64,000 nucleotides of DNA from Toxonevra muliebris (taxonomy: Eukaryota > Arthropoda > Insecta > Diptera > Pallopteridae): assembly GCA_963691655.1 (NCBI GenBank), contig OY829326.1, positions 87,909,235 through 87,973,234 of the forward strand, read 5' to 3'. Made by a program: the position numbers and the translations under genes. Shown one piece after another: positions 33,696-44,957 of the stretch. Position 1 is the stretch's first letter. Each line of letters starts with the position of its first letter. A model generated the notes under the pieces. It searched no databases. It worked only from the letters and a program-made list of their open reading frames with translations, and had not been told where the DNA came from.

Positions 33696-35603
33696 GCAGT
33701 ATGTGCTTTCCTGGATATAGAAGGAGCTTTCGACAACACCTCGCACGAGGCTGTCAACAACTCTCTAAGGCGAAGAGGAGTGGATAACACAACATCTAGA
33801 TGGATGTCAGAAATGCTCTCCTCTAGAACAGCTGAGATGGAAACAGGGCTAGGTACCATATCAGTCAGCACAACCAGAGGATGTCCACAGGGAGGAGTAT
33901 TATCACCTCTAATGTGGAGCCTGCTAGTAGACGAACTTTTAATGAAACTCTCGGAGGCAGGCATAGACTGTCAAGGGTATGCGGACGATATAGTCCTCGT
34001 AGCCAGAGGGAAATTTGAAGAAACTCTCTGTGACATTATACAAAGAGGGCTAGGTATTACTAGGAGATGGTGCAGGTCGGTAGGGCTAAATATTAACCCT
34101 GCAAAGACCACTATAGTTCCATTTACCAGGAAAAGATCGCTCCCGCGCTGGAAACCGATATCACTAGCTGGGGAGATTATTGAACAAAAGCAAGAGGTAA
34201 AGTATCTGGGCTTAGTATTAGATAGTAAACTCACATGGAAAGCGCATGTTGAAGCAGTGACAAGTAAAGCCACTCGCGCTCTAATGGTATGCAGAAGGCT
34301 AGCAGGGAAAACTTGGGGATGTAAACCAAGTGTACTGCGCTGGATGTACACAATGATGGTAAGGCCAATCATTACATATGGAGCATTAGCGTGGGCAAGG
34401 AGAAGTCAACTAAAAACAGCAAAAGCTAAATTGGGGAAAGTTCAAAGGTTGGCATGTATCTGTATAACAGGAGCGATGAGAACATGTCCGACTGCTGCAC
34501 TAGAGGTACTATTGGAGCTCACTCCATTACACCTCGTGATAGAGAATGCCTCCAAGGCAGCAATCGTAAGAGGAACAAGAAATAAAAGGTTGACGAGGAG
34601 ATCTATAGGGCTTGGAGACCGAGATAACCCGGCGAAAGACAACTATCTCTTGGACTGTCCCCAGGACAGAATGGACAAACAGTATAGTTTTGAGAAACAC
34701 TTCGTTGCAAAACTTAGTAGTAAGAACGAATGGGAGGGTGTAGAGTATAACTACACACTCAAAGAACACACGATTAAGTGGTATACAGATGGGTCACGTA
34801 CCGAGGATGGAACTGGGGCAGGAGTATTTGGGCCAAGAATCAAACACTCTGAGCCGATGGGGAAGTATCCTAGCATCTTCCAAGCTGAAATTCATGCAAT
34901 TAGCACATGTGTGCAATTCAACCTGGATAGACAGTACAAACGGCAAGATATCGCTATCATGTTGGACAGCCAAGCAGCCATTCGAGCATTATGCTCCTTT
35001 GAGATCACCTCTAAGTTGGTGTGGGACTGTTTGAGCAAGCTCAATCAACTGGGCAATAACAACAAAGTCGCTCTATGCTGGGTCCCTGGACACGCAGGAA
35101 TTGAGGGTAATGAGCAGGCAGACGAGCTTGCAAGAAAGGGGGCAGCAACCACTTTCGTGGGACCTGAACCCTTCTGTGGAATAGGAGATAGCGTAATCAG
35201 GGAATTACTCAGGCAAGAAGAGAGGAACAAGAGGCAAGAACTCTTTACCAATCTTACGGGACTGAGGCAATCCAAAGCGCTTTTAGGTAATTATAATAAG
35301 AGATACGCATTCTGCATTGGTCTCAACAAAAACAGTTTGCGCATATTAGCTGGTATTCTGACTGGGCATTGCGGGCTCAGAGAACACCTTTGCAAGATAG
35401 GGGTTGAGCAAAGCTCAATTTGTAGGTTTTGTAATGAGGAAGACGAATCATCAGAACATATTTTAGCTCAATGTGGAGCACTGATCCACAAAAGAAGGAA
35501 ATGTCTGGGCATGCACCAAGTACCCAGTACCGAACTGGCATCCATAGATCCGGGCGCAATACTCAAATTCTTGAGGGAGACTGGACTGGATGAGGTACTC
35601 TAG
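33696..35603 (+). CDS. non-LTR retrotransposon ORF2, 3' part (reverse transcriptase, RNase H, CCHC)
   Basis: This is the C-terminal 635 residues of a LINE ORF2 protein, which copies the element's RNA into DNA at a nicked target. The frame is open from the insertion edge at 33696; a GTG at 33780 is not a true start. Residues 1-100 hold reverse transcriptase motifs: FLDIEGAFDN (palm aspartate), GCPQGGVLSP and YADDI (95-99) with its two catalytic aspartates. RNase H follows with YTDGS (about 363-367), FQAEIHAI, MLDSQAAIRAL and WVPGHAGIEGNEQADELA (462-479). A knuckle C576-x2-C579-x8-H588-x4-C593 lies near the C-terminus. RNase H plus this knuckle suggests the I/R1/LOA assemblage. The endonuclease and N-terminal reverse transcriptase are missing through 5' truncation. 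No stop or frameshift remains, so the insertion is young. Confidence 0.95.
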   Translation, partial: AVCAFLDIEGAFDNTSHEAVNNSLRRRGVDNTTSRWMSEMLSSRTAEMETGLGTISVSTTRGCPQGGVLSPLMWSLLVDELLMKLSEAGIDCQGYADDIVLVARGKFEETLCDIIQRGLGITRRWCRSVGLNINPAKTTIVPFTRKRSLPRWKPISLAGEIIEQKQEVKYLGLVLDSKLTWKAHVEAVTSKATRALMVCRRLAGKTWGCKPSVLRWMYTMMVRPIITYGALAWARRSQLKTAKAKLGKVQRLACICITGAMRTCPTAALEVLLELTPLHLVIENASKAAIVRGTRNKRLTRRSIGLGDRDNPAKDNYLLDCPQDRMDKQYSFEKHFVAKLSSKNEWEGVEYNYTLKEHTIKWYTDGSRTEDGTGAGVFGPRIKHSEPMGKYPSIFQAEIHAISTCVQFNLDRQYKRQDIAIMLDSQAAIRALCSFEITSKLVWDCLSKLNQLGNNNKVALCWVPGHAGIEGNEQADELARKGAATTFVGPEPFCGIGDSVIRELLRQEERNKRQELFTNLTGLRQSKALLGNYNKRYAFCIGLNKNSLRILAGILTGHCGLREHLCKIGVEQSSICRFCNEEDESSEHILAQCGALIHKRRKCLGMHQVPSTELASIDPGAILKFLRETGLDEVL

Positions 35604-35682
35604 GCAGATTAGACTAGAAGAAAAGAGGGACGTACAATAGATCTTATAGGTCGCGGTACAACGACAGAAACCTCTATAATAC
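33696..35682 (+). mobile_element. 5'-truncated non-LTR retrotransposon insertion
   Basis: The whole inserted unit includes a 79-base 3' untranslated region after the TAG at 35601-35603. It ends 'cctctataatac' without a poly(A) tail, consistent with I- or R1-like elements that do not use poly(A). Exact 14-base duplications on both sides mark target-primed integration. Confidence 0.9.
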
Positions 35683-35696
35683 AATAACCGATTACA
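35683..35696. repeat. target-site duplication, right
   Basis: AATAACCGATTACA, the exact copy of 33682-33695. Confidence 0.9.
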
Positions 35697-35907
35697 ATTC
35701 CTTGTAATGGAATTGAAAACAAAAAGTGCCAAATACCAATTCCCTGGAATTGGGATTGTAATGTAATTGAGTTTACCCAGCTCTGTACATCTACTTCTCT
35801 TATTAATCCTTTTGACCTATGTTGCAAAAATATCCATATTTAGGGATAAGAAAATAAATAAATGTGCAAAAAACGAACTACGATTATAATGTTGAAAGTG
35901 TAGCCAA

Positions 35908-36565
35908 TAGTGATGCACCAGGCTAGTTTGTAGAAAATATGAAAAATATTTGAGAGCTCATGATTTCAAGTGTAGAAACAATACCCCCCTATTTTTCCAA
36001 TAATCGATTGGATCAAGCTCATACTTCAAATTCGGAACTCGCAAATACGAGTCAACTCCTTCGTTTAGATTATTGCCTGAAAATTTAAAAACGTAAGTTT
36101 TAAAAAATTCTTTACTCTTTAAATAATTAATGTAAGTTTTTCTTCATTTAATTTATTTTTATCTCTAAAATTCTAATATTATATATTTTCGCATTTTAAT
36201 TCTTGATTTTTAAATATTGGGGGGATTTCATTTCGAAAAAACCCACTTGTAAAATCGATCGACCACACCAAATTTAAATTAAATCGATCAAAAACTCGCC
36301 AAATTGAAGGGGGCAAAATTTTTACAGCCTCTGTTTCGGATCTATGTAACTGATCGACGGATTTTTATTTAATCTTTTGAAAAAGAAAAATATAATTCAA
36401 AAATATCGAAATTTTTTTTTTTTTTAGGAGCGAAAGAAAGGACTTTGTAGTAGTTCAATAAAATAAAAATTTTTTCAATTGTACGATTAAGGGAATAATC
36501 GCCGATAACGATTTACCGGAAAATGGCGGTTACGATTAATGATAATCGTAATCTGTGCATCGCTA
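35908..36565. mobile_element. hAT-like MITE (TAGTGATGCAC ends)
   Basis: The left terminus TAGTGATGCACCA and the complement of the right terminus TAGCGATGCACAG agree at 10 of 13 positions. Such TAG-GATGCAC ends occur in hAT elements. Flanking octamers (gtagccaa and ggagaaag) are not identical. The 658-base interior is AT-rich and non-coding, and includes 'gataacgattaccg'-like words near the right end. Confidence 0.5.
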
Positions 36566-38600
36566 GGAGAAAGTACAAATTTTTTAAATTAGTCTCGTCC
36601 AATCGAAGGTAATTTTTGTTAATATACTAATTTATATACTAATTCCCTTCTTCTGATTTTCTTAACAAACAAAATCAAATACTTAATTTCAACAGTAATT
36701 TTTACACTAGTACAACATAAACAAAAAACCAAGCATAAATTGGATCACCCTAAAACATAAAATAAAATGGCGCTCTTTATGTTTCCAAGTTAAAACGAAA
36801 ATAATTCCATTATTGCAAAAGTGAACTGAGCTTTTTTTTCATAACAATAAAAGTAGCAACTATTTTTTTTTTGTTTAGTTGCGACGTCGACGTCGATCAA
36901 AGAATATACTCCGTTAAAGTTGCTAAATGAGCCCTTCAAAAGGACTATTTCTTAATTATTAATAAAAACTACAAAAAACCAAAACAATTTTATTTATTTT
37001 AGTTGCTTATTAACGGAAACTTCGTCTAAGCTTACAAAATCTTTTCAGTTCCTATTCCAATGGCATTGTTCTAGGTGTTTTTTATTCGCGGAGACGCAGT
37101 CAGTTCAACCTAACCTTGGCTTGAATATACAATGTCGAAAAGCAAATTTCAAAAAATAACTTCTAACCCCCTCTCCTCCTGCAGAGCACTACCAATAATT
37201 TTCAATTTTCCATAAAACTTGACAGTCATCATTATAACATTAGAAAGGGTTTAAAAATAGAATTTGTTTTCTGTAATGTTGTTAACTTTGAAAATGTTAT
37301 ACGTGAGTGGGGAAGCAATAAAAGCAAGAAGGAAAAAACATTGATGACTGACGATGACGACGACTGTGCAGCAGCAGCAGCAACTTCTGTGTTGTTGCTA
37401 CTGTCGCTGGTTGCTGATGATGAACAACAAATTCCAAAATAACATAAATACTTAACCAAGGCTATTGTATGTTGTTACCGCAACAACAACAGCAATAGCA
37501 ACGAAACATAAGCTGAGGAAGGTAAAATAACGTTACGTTCCAATTCGTTGCGATCGTTAGTTGATTTGTGTTTTTTCTTTTTGTATTTTCTCAGTTTTCC
37601 GCAATTTTTTTTTTTTTTTTTGTTGCTGGCTTTACCACAAATGTTGAAATGAGTTGCCAAGTTGTGTTTTTTTTTCTTTTTGGATTTTGCTTTTTGCTGC
37701 ACGTACTTCGTATATAAATTACAACATAAAGCACTTTAAGGTTTTCATTACTGTACAGTGGTGTACACGTGTAAATGTATGTGTTTGTGTGTATGAGAAA
37801 CGTTTCTAGTTTTATCCGTTTTTTTTGTCAGTGTGTTGAGCATGAGTTTGTATAATTTTGGCCTTGTATAATATTTGTGCTTTTTATGATGCTGTAAAAA
37901 TTGTATTTTGTTGCGGTCGGTCGGTCGGTGGGTCGGTCGGCTGGACTGCTCCTTCATAACAACAAACAAACACTGAAAAGTCTCATCTCCAATTCATCCC
38001 GGATGGCGATCAAATTTCGAAATGCCGATTCTTGTTTAAAAACCCTATATAAATTCCTATTGTTCCAATGAGGAACAAAGAGCCACAAAAATGGAAAACA
38101 TAATTAAATTTTAAGTGCTATAGGTTCATACCACGATAACCGTCCCAAATTAAAAAAGATAACGTTGACCACATTTCAAAATAAATGCGCAACATGAATT
38201 TTTAAAATTCAATCAAAGGCATCACTGTCCTCGCGCCATCTAAACCTGGAAGCCAGAAATCAGTTATTAAGGATGCCAGCTATTGTCCTCTAACGCTGAA
38301 ACCTGATTTTATGAAAGTTTCCCATTCGATTTCAGCAATATGCTGTCGTAACTTCCGTCACAAAATGTCAACCCGTCACAAGTTCAGATATTTTTTATCA
38401 ATTTTTTAGACACTTCTTTGAAATGTAATTTTACACAGTGCTTACCATCACATTGTAACATAACAGAACGTTTACATACAACATACACCGTAACTTTAAG
38501 TTCGCTGAATTTCAGTTATTCTCTCAGCAGTCTATAAGTTTTGTGTTTGGGGTAGTGCTGAAAGAGGGCGTTGTGCAGAAGAAACTTAAGAAAGTCATTA
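36566..38600. other. no supported gene; simple-sequence tracts
   Basis: Contains 'gcagcagcagcagcaac' at about 37369, CAACAACAACAGCAA at about 37483, a poly(T) run at 37606-37621 and a GGTC microsatellite at 37915-37940. A segment near 38220-38320 translates to something faintly like a reverse transcriptase N-terminal motif but is too weak to call. The short minus frames across these tracts are artefacts. Confidence 0.4.
37915..37940. repeat. GGTC microsatellite
   Basis: Six units of cggt/ggtc with one substitution. Confidence 0.85.
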
Positions 38601-38892
38601 GGGTGATTCTCTAAGTATAGTATATGTCTTTGCGATAGCACAAATTGTAAAACTTTCCAATCCGTGCAACACTTAAAAACTTTTCCTACGGCGATACCCA
38701 TGTATATGTTCAATGCAATGAAGTGTAGTACATTAAATGCAACTCTGTGCCTCTCTTTCACTCTCTGTGTTTACATTTTCTAATATATTTCAGTTCTACC
38801 TTAATGTGCGCTCTCGAATCGTAGTATAATTTAGTATAATATTTTTGCATTTCGCGCTATCGTGCAATTATTCTAGACATAGAGAATCACCC
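38601..38892. mobile_element. TA-flanked MITE (GGGTGATTCTCT ends)
   Basis: GGGTGATTCTCT at the left is perfectly inverted at the right (AGAGAATCACCC). TA dinucleotides directly flank the ends at 38599-38600 and 38893-38894. An inner inverted pair 'gcgatagcacaaattg' / 'caattattctag...' adds partial symmetry. The element has 292 bases with no coding capacity. TA flanks suggest the Tc1/mariner superfamily. The 81-codon minus frame at 38516-38761 crosses the left boundary and is not a gene. Confidence 0.75.
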
Positions 38893-38894
38893 TA

Positions 38895-39308
38895 TGGTTT
38901 TTACCTGCAGTAGAGATTTTTGATGTTGATAAACTGATCAAGTTAATTTTCAATTTAATAAATAGAAAGTTCCTGCGTTTTCGGGGTTGTATGTAAGTTT
39001 ATCAAGAAAAACATAATATTTCGATATCTACTGATGTTGTTGGAACAACAAATTTTATTTCTTTAATTTTCCTGACCGAAAGACTTTTTGCACAAAAATT
39101 CAAAAAAAAAAGTTCTGGCTCAAGCTGTAAAATAGCACAAACGGGGGAAAATGCAAAATAAGCGAGCACTAAGCAAATGCTTAGAATTTTCCTCTCTAGT
39201 AATAAACCAGCATACTATGTCAGTACAAAAATATTGATTTAGTTTTCTAATTCAACATCGTATATTTTTATTTTGAGTTTTATACGAATTTTTTATAACT
39301 TGAAATAC
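38895..39308. other. no recognisable content
   Basis: AT-rich spacer with no feature recognised. Confidence 0.4.
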
Positions 39309-39490
39309 AAAGGCTGGATCAGCCACGTTTTGTGCAGACTTCGAAATGGCATTTAAAGAACAGCTACAAGAATCCTCAAGAAAGTCGAAGGAGGGGAGGC
39401 CAACGAATACCTCCGAGAAATCAAAACCCATACTATAAATCTAAGCTAGAATGAAGTCAAGAGGTTGGCACAAGATAGATACGTTTAGGG
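39309..39490 (+). pseudogene. possible LINE ORF2 C-terminal fragment
   Basis: One forward frame reads GWISHVLCRLRNGI, then after a stop RTATRILKKVEGGEANEYL, and finally NEVKRLAQDRYV. The order 'RW-GHV-R' then 'A-DR--W' resembles the C-terminal tail of several non-LTR reverse transcriptases. Two to three stops interrupt. Similarity is short, so other origins are possible. It directly precedes a Tc1-like relic. Confidence 0.4.
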
Positions 39491-39609
39491 ACAATTCGTT
39501 ATGACTCTTTGTTCGTTCTTGGAACCATAGAAATTTATATTTATATTAAAATGCATCTTAAAGCAGATAGAGTAAATTCAATAATTTTTTTAAATCTGAA
39601 GGTTATTTT

Positions 39610-40100
39610 CGTACGCAGGAGGTCCTCAGGTGGTTCCAATTGTAAAGCATCCATCATCAGTGATGGTTTAGAGCTGCATCACAGCTGAAAGCCACAGCCG
39701 TCCCAATTCATTTTACAGTTGAAATAATAGGCTCTAGTCAATACGTGGAAGTTCTGAGCAATGTTTTGCAATGCATATTTGTGTGCCTTACAGCATCCTG
39801 GAGGAGCAAGAGGGATCACCATGCCATACGCCCCGAAAGAGCACCAATCGTTTAAATTCGATAAATTTTTAGGTCCTGTGTTGACCTGGCAATTCTCTAC
39901 CTCTAACTCCTATTGAGAACTGCTGGACCTATCTAAAATCAGTTGTCTAAGGCCGAAGAAATAATACAATCCAACAGCTAACGGAAAACATCGAAAATGT
40001 GTGGAAAAACTATGATCTTTTGAAACAAATGATACAAAAATGTATTGAAAATATTCCAAAGCTCATATGAGATGTTATAAAATTCAAAGAAGGGGACATT
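39610..40100 (+). pseudogene. Tc1-like transposase relic, C-terminal half
   Basis: The forward translation with several frameshifts includes LTPIENCWTYLKS near 39905-39942, the motif carrying the catalytic glutamate. It is followed by a contiguous tail NTIQQLTENIENVWKNYDLL, then KQMIQKCIENIPKLI and a final KFKEGTF (to about 40100). The tail's helix pattern fits the C-terminus of Tc1-like transposases. The first catalytic aspartate region is unrecognisable. It is non-functional. Confidence 0.7.
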
Positions 40101-40464
40101 TAATACTAATTCTAAAATATTGTCCTTTTATATACTGCTGAGAAAACCTTTAATTAACTAATAATGCCAATTTGAAAAAATCTAACCAAATTTATTGTTG
40201 TATATTTGCATTTTATTGGCCACAATACTGACGTGAAATTTCTATCAATTCATTCCATTTATGCGTTGTTCCATTTACTCATCTAACCAGACGAGAGGGG
40301 GTTCTTTATTCTTGCGTAGTATACAGTGAAGTCCACATATTGATTTCAATTTGTGGTTTTTCTTTAAATTTTAACTTCTTCTTTAAATTTCAACTTCCGT
40401 TGTTTTTGTTATTTTTTCAGTGAATTTAAAATATTTTCTTTTGTTGAAGGTTTACTTAAAATAC
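40101..40464. other. no recognisable content
   Basis: AT-rich spacer with no feature recognised. Confidence 0.35.
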
Positions 40465-40577
40465 ATATCGCTCGTTTGCTGCAAAACAGTAATAAAAAAA
40501 AATTAGTTAACTATACAGAAATAACTGGTATTTAATCCTTTAATGCGATTTTCAGTCTTTGAGAAAACGAGTTATAT
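40465..40577. mobile_element. MITE of the 'atatcgctc' family, short copy 2
   Basis: Begins 'atatcgctcgtttgctgcaa' and ends with the complement of 'atataactcgttttctcaaa' plus 'gactg'. Pairing continues outward into 'acttaaaataca' on the left and 'tgtattttaagt' on the right, so the full inverted repeat may span about 40453-40590. It is related to the copies at 14391 and 55855. Confidence 0.6.
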
Positions 40578-40590
40578 GTATTTTAAGTAT

Positions 40591-42464
40591 GTATGTACAT
40601 TAGTGTTTGGCCTTAGTTTTCAACTTTAAAATTTATAGCATAACTGCCCCTAAAAATATGCAACTTAGTATGATGATTGCACAATACAAAGACTTGGCAC
40701 ATCCGCACGAGCTGTGAAAAATAAAGCAAATCTTTATTTCTTTTTTTTTTTTTTTTTGGCACAATTCGAACAACTCAAAAAACTATTTTGTGAAATGGAG
40801 TGTATTTGTTTTAACATATAATTGAAAGGAAAAATGCTGAATAATAAATTGGGAAAACCGTGTGCTTTCAAATCATAAAATCATAAACAAAGGCAACTTT
40901 AACGGATAAATTATCATGCTACTTCATATAAAATTCAAGAGCAACGCTAGTTTTGCAAATTAAACAATAAATTATGATCATTTAAGAATGTTGAATTTCC
41001 AATTTGAACAACTTCTTCAGATGAAGTTGATTGTGGTACAAAATTTTCAGCACGACAGAATTTCTTATTGTGTGCACTCATGAATCTGCTTCGCTCATAG
41101 CAAAATTTTTTTCTCAATCTGTTTTCTTTTTTTATTGTAATCATTCATGTTGACTAGTTCACTTCACTTGACAACATTTAAAACTGGTTCAATAATTATC
41201 CGCGAGAAGCTGGTGCAAAGAGCAAATCAGCAAACCAGCATATAAAATGATTTGAATACAAAATAGGTGTATTTTTTCTACTGATTTTTATGTGTATTTT
41301 TTGTTCTCTAAAATACATGGAAAGATCAGCTGTTTTTAGCAAATACAGTAGAGTCTTAAGAATTCACTACATTTATACACTGCTATGTTGAAACAACAAT
41401 AACCTCTTACAATGCAATACAACGGGCACTTGATATACAGAAATCCTAAATCTACAATATTTGACCAAACATGTGCATACATTAGAGTGGTCCTTAATTT
41501 TTAATTTTGTTCCTTTATTTTAATAATGTAAGCTGTAAAAGTATGTAATATGCTGCTTATTTATTTAAATTATTAGTTTTTGTTTACAGTAAGTGACTGT
41601 CTTTTAACAATTATGGATATGAACAATGCATTAGATAACCGCATAAATTAAATAACCAAATTTTTTTAATGTTTCTGAGGTACAGATAATGTTTTTCAAT
41701 CGTGTCCTGGGTATTTGGAATACTATTGAATATTTTTGAAGAATTTCTGACTCATTTTGTAAAATTTCACTGAAATAAACCATTCCAAAAAATTTAATTT
41801 TGCGCCCAGCTTCCTAATTTCAGGATGGAAATATGTGTATCCATTTAGGAAACAAAAAATTGGCTCTCAAGCTGTGTATGTATATTTTTGAACATTCGTT
41901 TTTATTACATTTAGAGAATATACAAAAGAGAAAATTTTTTAAAATTTTTATGTCTCTTTTGTTTTGTTCAAAAGTCTTTAAATAGACCTAGGAGTCCATG
42001 GCATGACCTTTTACTTAGCCAAAAAATAATTTAACAAAAAACTTACCGTACAAAATCATATTTTTTGACTTTATTCAAAACGAACCAGCTTACAGCTAGA
42101 TTCAAAATATTTTAGTAGCCATAAAATAAACCAAGGTACATTTTTAGGAGGGCAAAGCTTTTTTTTGTATGGGACTGGTGGCTCTTTAACATATGTGATT
42201 CATATCAAAGTTCTTCATCTTCTTTTAATTCCTTTTTTTTAATCCATGTAAAACAATATCGAGAAGAGTCGATTAATCGACTTTAAAGAATTTCAAACGT
42301 AGATTAATCGGCTTTTAAATTATGATAAATTCACAAGTTGAAATACCACGCGGAAACTACAATGGCATGGAAATTCAAATATTTAGCATTTGAAGCACAA
42401 ATCTCATTTTTAGCGTGACAACGAAGTTCCCACACTATGTGCTACTACTAATGTGCCGGGACAA
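40591..42464. other. no recognisable gene
   Basis: AT-rich. A short palindrome 'gtcgattaatcgac' lies at about 42268. The minus frame at 40947-41144 has no recognisable domain. Confidence 0.35.
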
Positions 42465-42640
42465 CAGACCACGGAGGGCTTAGGCCAAACTTTTCGCATC
42501 CATTCATGTTGTGTGAGTTATATTTGTACACGAATGGAAGGGAGCTCCAGTTTTATACCGAATCTAAACGACGAAGTGAAAAGCTTAAGCATAGGCAACT
42601 TTTACTCTTGAAGGTTTGCCATTACCAGCCAAAAGTTGGT
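42465..42640. repeat. dispersed repeat 'gttgtgtgagtta', copy 2
   Basis: Contains 'cttttcgcatccattcatgt', 'tgtgtgagttatatttgtac', 'acgaatggaaggga', 'ttataccgaat', 'gcataggcaacttttact' and 'ggtttgccattaccagcc'. It matches copies at 27215 and 49041 in the same order. Confidence 0.65.
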
Positions 42641-43988
42641 GCCGTGTAGATAAATTTTTATTTTCCAATTTCGGTTTTTGAGCGTGCGAGATTCCTAATC
42701 TATTCAGGTCTTAAACAAATTTGTTTAAATTTATATTATTATAGAGTAATATCACAGAAATTCTAAGATGCGATAATATTCAATTTTCAACTTTTATAAT
42801 ACGGGAGTTTTTTCAAATATAAACTTTGAGTCCGAGGAGGCACGTTTAAACTTAAATATTTTTGCCTGAAACTTTCACAGTTTACATTTTTCACATAAAG
42901 GAACACAATTAGGAGGCGTAGAGTAGAAACGATATATAAAAAATTTCGCCCATATGCCTAAGAACCACTCTAGCATACATGTATGCTCATATTTTTAATA
43001 GTAGGTATCTTCTGCAGCGCATTCTAATAAGAGCCCAGAAGACTCTTCTGTATTATAATTTATGGAGTTCTTTGCTCTACGCATTTTTTGACAAATCCAA
43101 ATCTTGTAATCGTGTTTCGGAAACGAACACCAAGCCCTAATTTATACTCGAGCTTTTGCTTTGGTTCAAATATGTTGTAAATACTGAAATACTTTTATAA
43201 TATAAATGTAAATATAATAGTCATAAAAATTAAACCGTGAGATTGAATTGCAGAATAAATTCATCTTTTGGTTTATAATTTTATCCGAATATAGAGATTC
43301 TGCCTGGCGCACAATAATCGTGGGGCAGCACAACAAATATTCTACTTTTTGTTCCTCTTGGCCACCAAACACCACTGTTGATGGCCAAGACAATGCTCAC
43401 CAGCAAGCTAAAAATACTCCTCAAATCTGATGCCTAAAAACTGCTTTTGGTTAGTTTTACTTACTATTATTTGTGTACTGAACTTCATTTCATTTTAATG
43501 TATTTCCCCACCCCAAGCCTTCCTCGAAGCGCTCATTTTGCACTTAATGTCAGCACTTACAGTCTTCCAAAGGAAGTGATTCAAATTTTCCCGCTGGGTA
43601 CACTCACTAACACACAGGCGAAATAAATTTGAAATTTAAATATGACTTTGCATTTTATTCTCCATTTTTTGGCAAAGACAAGAAGAATAAGTTAAAGATA
43701 AAGCACCACAAACCTGAAATAATTGAAAATGAAGCGAGGTGGGGGGATTCATTTCAGTGATTTATACCGTGGCATGCAATTCAGCAAAAAGTACATATCC
43801 ATCCATTCCACCTCATCCTACTTAGCGACCTTCAATTGCCTGCATAGGAAATTAAATATATTGTAGGCTGCTGCTTTTCAACAGCCATACAAATGTATTT
43901 CCTTGGTGCCAAATATTACACTTTAGGTTTTTCTTTTTTTTTATAATAGCTCTCTGTATTATACAGCGGCTTTAGGTTTTTGTTTCAG
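42641..43988. other. mostly no gene; one weak exon candidate at 43296-43433
   Basis: After an acceptor-like 'ccgaatatag' (43295) a frame of 45 codons ends at TGA (43431-43433). Its composition is more coding-like than the flanks (DSAWRTIIVGQ, then STFCSSWPPNTT). It matches nothing I know, and the opposite strand is also open. The remainder is AT-rich spacer. Confidence 0.3.
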
Positions 43989-44490
43989 CGAACTCATCAT
44001 GTTCCTAAATCAAACAAGATGGATCTAACCACGATGGTTGATCTCTATCGCAATAAAGCATCTTTCCTACCAGGGAAGATTGTGTGGTAAGTAATAAAAA
44101 AGCAATTATTCAAAATTATCGTTCCATTCGGGCTCAGATTTTTTTGCTTTCCAAAGAAGTTAAAAGGTCGCCCACTCTCAAAACAGCCCCACTTTCCTCA
44201 TCACAAGAGATGTGCAAATAAAAATAATGGTCGCCTTTACCTATTCGCCCCAGTCTCTCCTACTATGTATCTATTGCCCGAACCACTCGTAGTCAGAGAA
44301 CGATTGTTCCAAGCAATCCAAACGGAAAACCTCCTCATAATCGATCTTTTTTGAACTCTTCTCAGTTGTCCTGAATTGGAAAAATTGCTAAATAACAAAA
44401 ACATTCCGAAAATTCCATTTGCTTCTTTTCAGCGTTACCAAGAAAACTCTGATCGATATTGAGAACCACTTTATTTCATCAGACAATTAG
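43989..44490 (+). CDS. candidate two-exon 3' end of a host gene, or small two-exon protein
   Basis: Exon A (43989-44086) follows a good acceptor 'tttttgtttcag' and is open in phase 0 from its first base. It contains ATG at 44019 in a good context (aacaagATGg) and ends at a perfect donor GTAAGT (44087-44092). Exon B (44433-44490) follows 'cttcttttcag'. Joining restores the frame across the TG|C codon and ends at TAG, followed by an AATAAA at about 44540. From the ATG the product would be 42 residues, beginning MDLTTMVDLYRNKASF. Without splicing the frame stops two bases into the intron. No family was recognised. It could be the last two exons of a larger gene or a chance arrangement. The evidence is splice geometry alone. 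Confidence 0.4.
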
Positions 44491-44494
44491 AAAA

Positions 44495-44957
44495 AATTAC
44501 AAAAAAAATTAAATGTAAATAAAAAAGGTTAACAAGAAATAAATAAAAATGGATAAACAAAGAAACAATCTGAGAAGTTTGAGAAACGGAATTTATTTAA
44601 TGACAGTGCCACAACAGAGCGAAACTAAAGTATTTTTTTTTTTGGAATTCCCACTGAAGTATAAGTATGACATTTGACTAGCAAGTACGTGTATATCTCA
44701 GTAAATATGAAAATATCTCTGCGAATTTCACACAACTCTTAAAAAAGCAAAAATTCAACTAAATCAGGTGCGACATTCAAGATCACGTACATTGCACACA
44801 TTTCTTACGATTTATTATGAATAAATATATATTGAGGAATATGTAATTTTGTAAGATAATAAATACAAATGAAAATTGTACACTTAAACGCATTTATGCG
44901 ATACTCATAGTAAAAAAAAAACTCGCTAATTTCCGTAATATTCACATACACACATAG
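44495..44957. other. no recognisable content
   Basis: AT-rich spacer; possible 3' flank of the preceding candidate gene. Confidence 0.35.

Larger units (their letters stand above)
33503..35778. mobile_element. palindrome-rich repeat, hAT-like end, split by a LINE insertion
   Basis: The flanks of the LINE (33503-33695 and 35683-35778) form one older repeat made of 'aattcc...ggaatt' palindromes. The inverse of this repeat is seen at 62982-63345: 'aattccaagaaagta', 'ttgattacactta', 'aattcctttctattcaatta' and 'caaggagttga' all have counterparts there. The right end 'acccagctctg' is the inverse of the 'cagagttgggta' end of the other copy, which resembles a hAT terminal repeat. The opposite terminus could not be identified in either copy. 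Confidence 0.65.

Noticed and set aside
33680..33964. Minus-strand frames across the LINE (33680-35827)
   Set aside because: They are shadows of the plus-strand ORF2, whose motifs are unmistakable.
38210..38330. Segment faintly resembling the N-terminal block of a LINE reverse transcriptase
   Set aside because: Only a few residues around KPG and YCPLTL fit, and no further reverse transcriptase motif follows.
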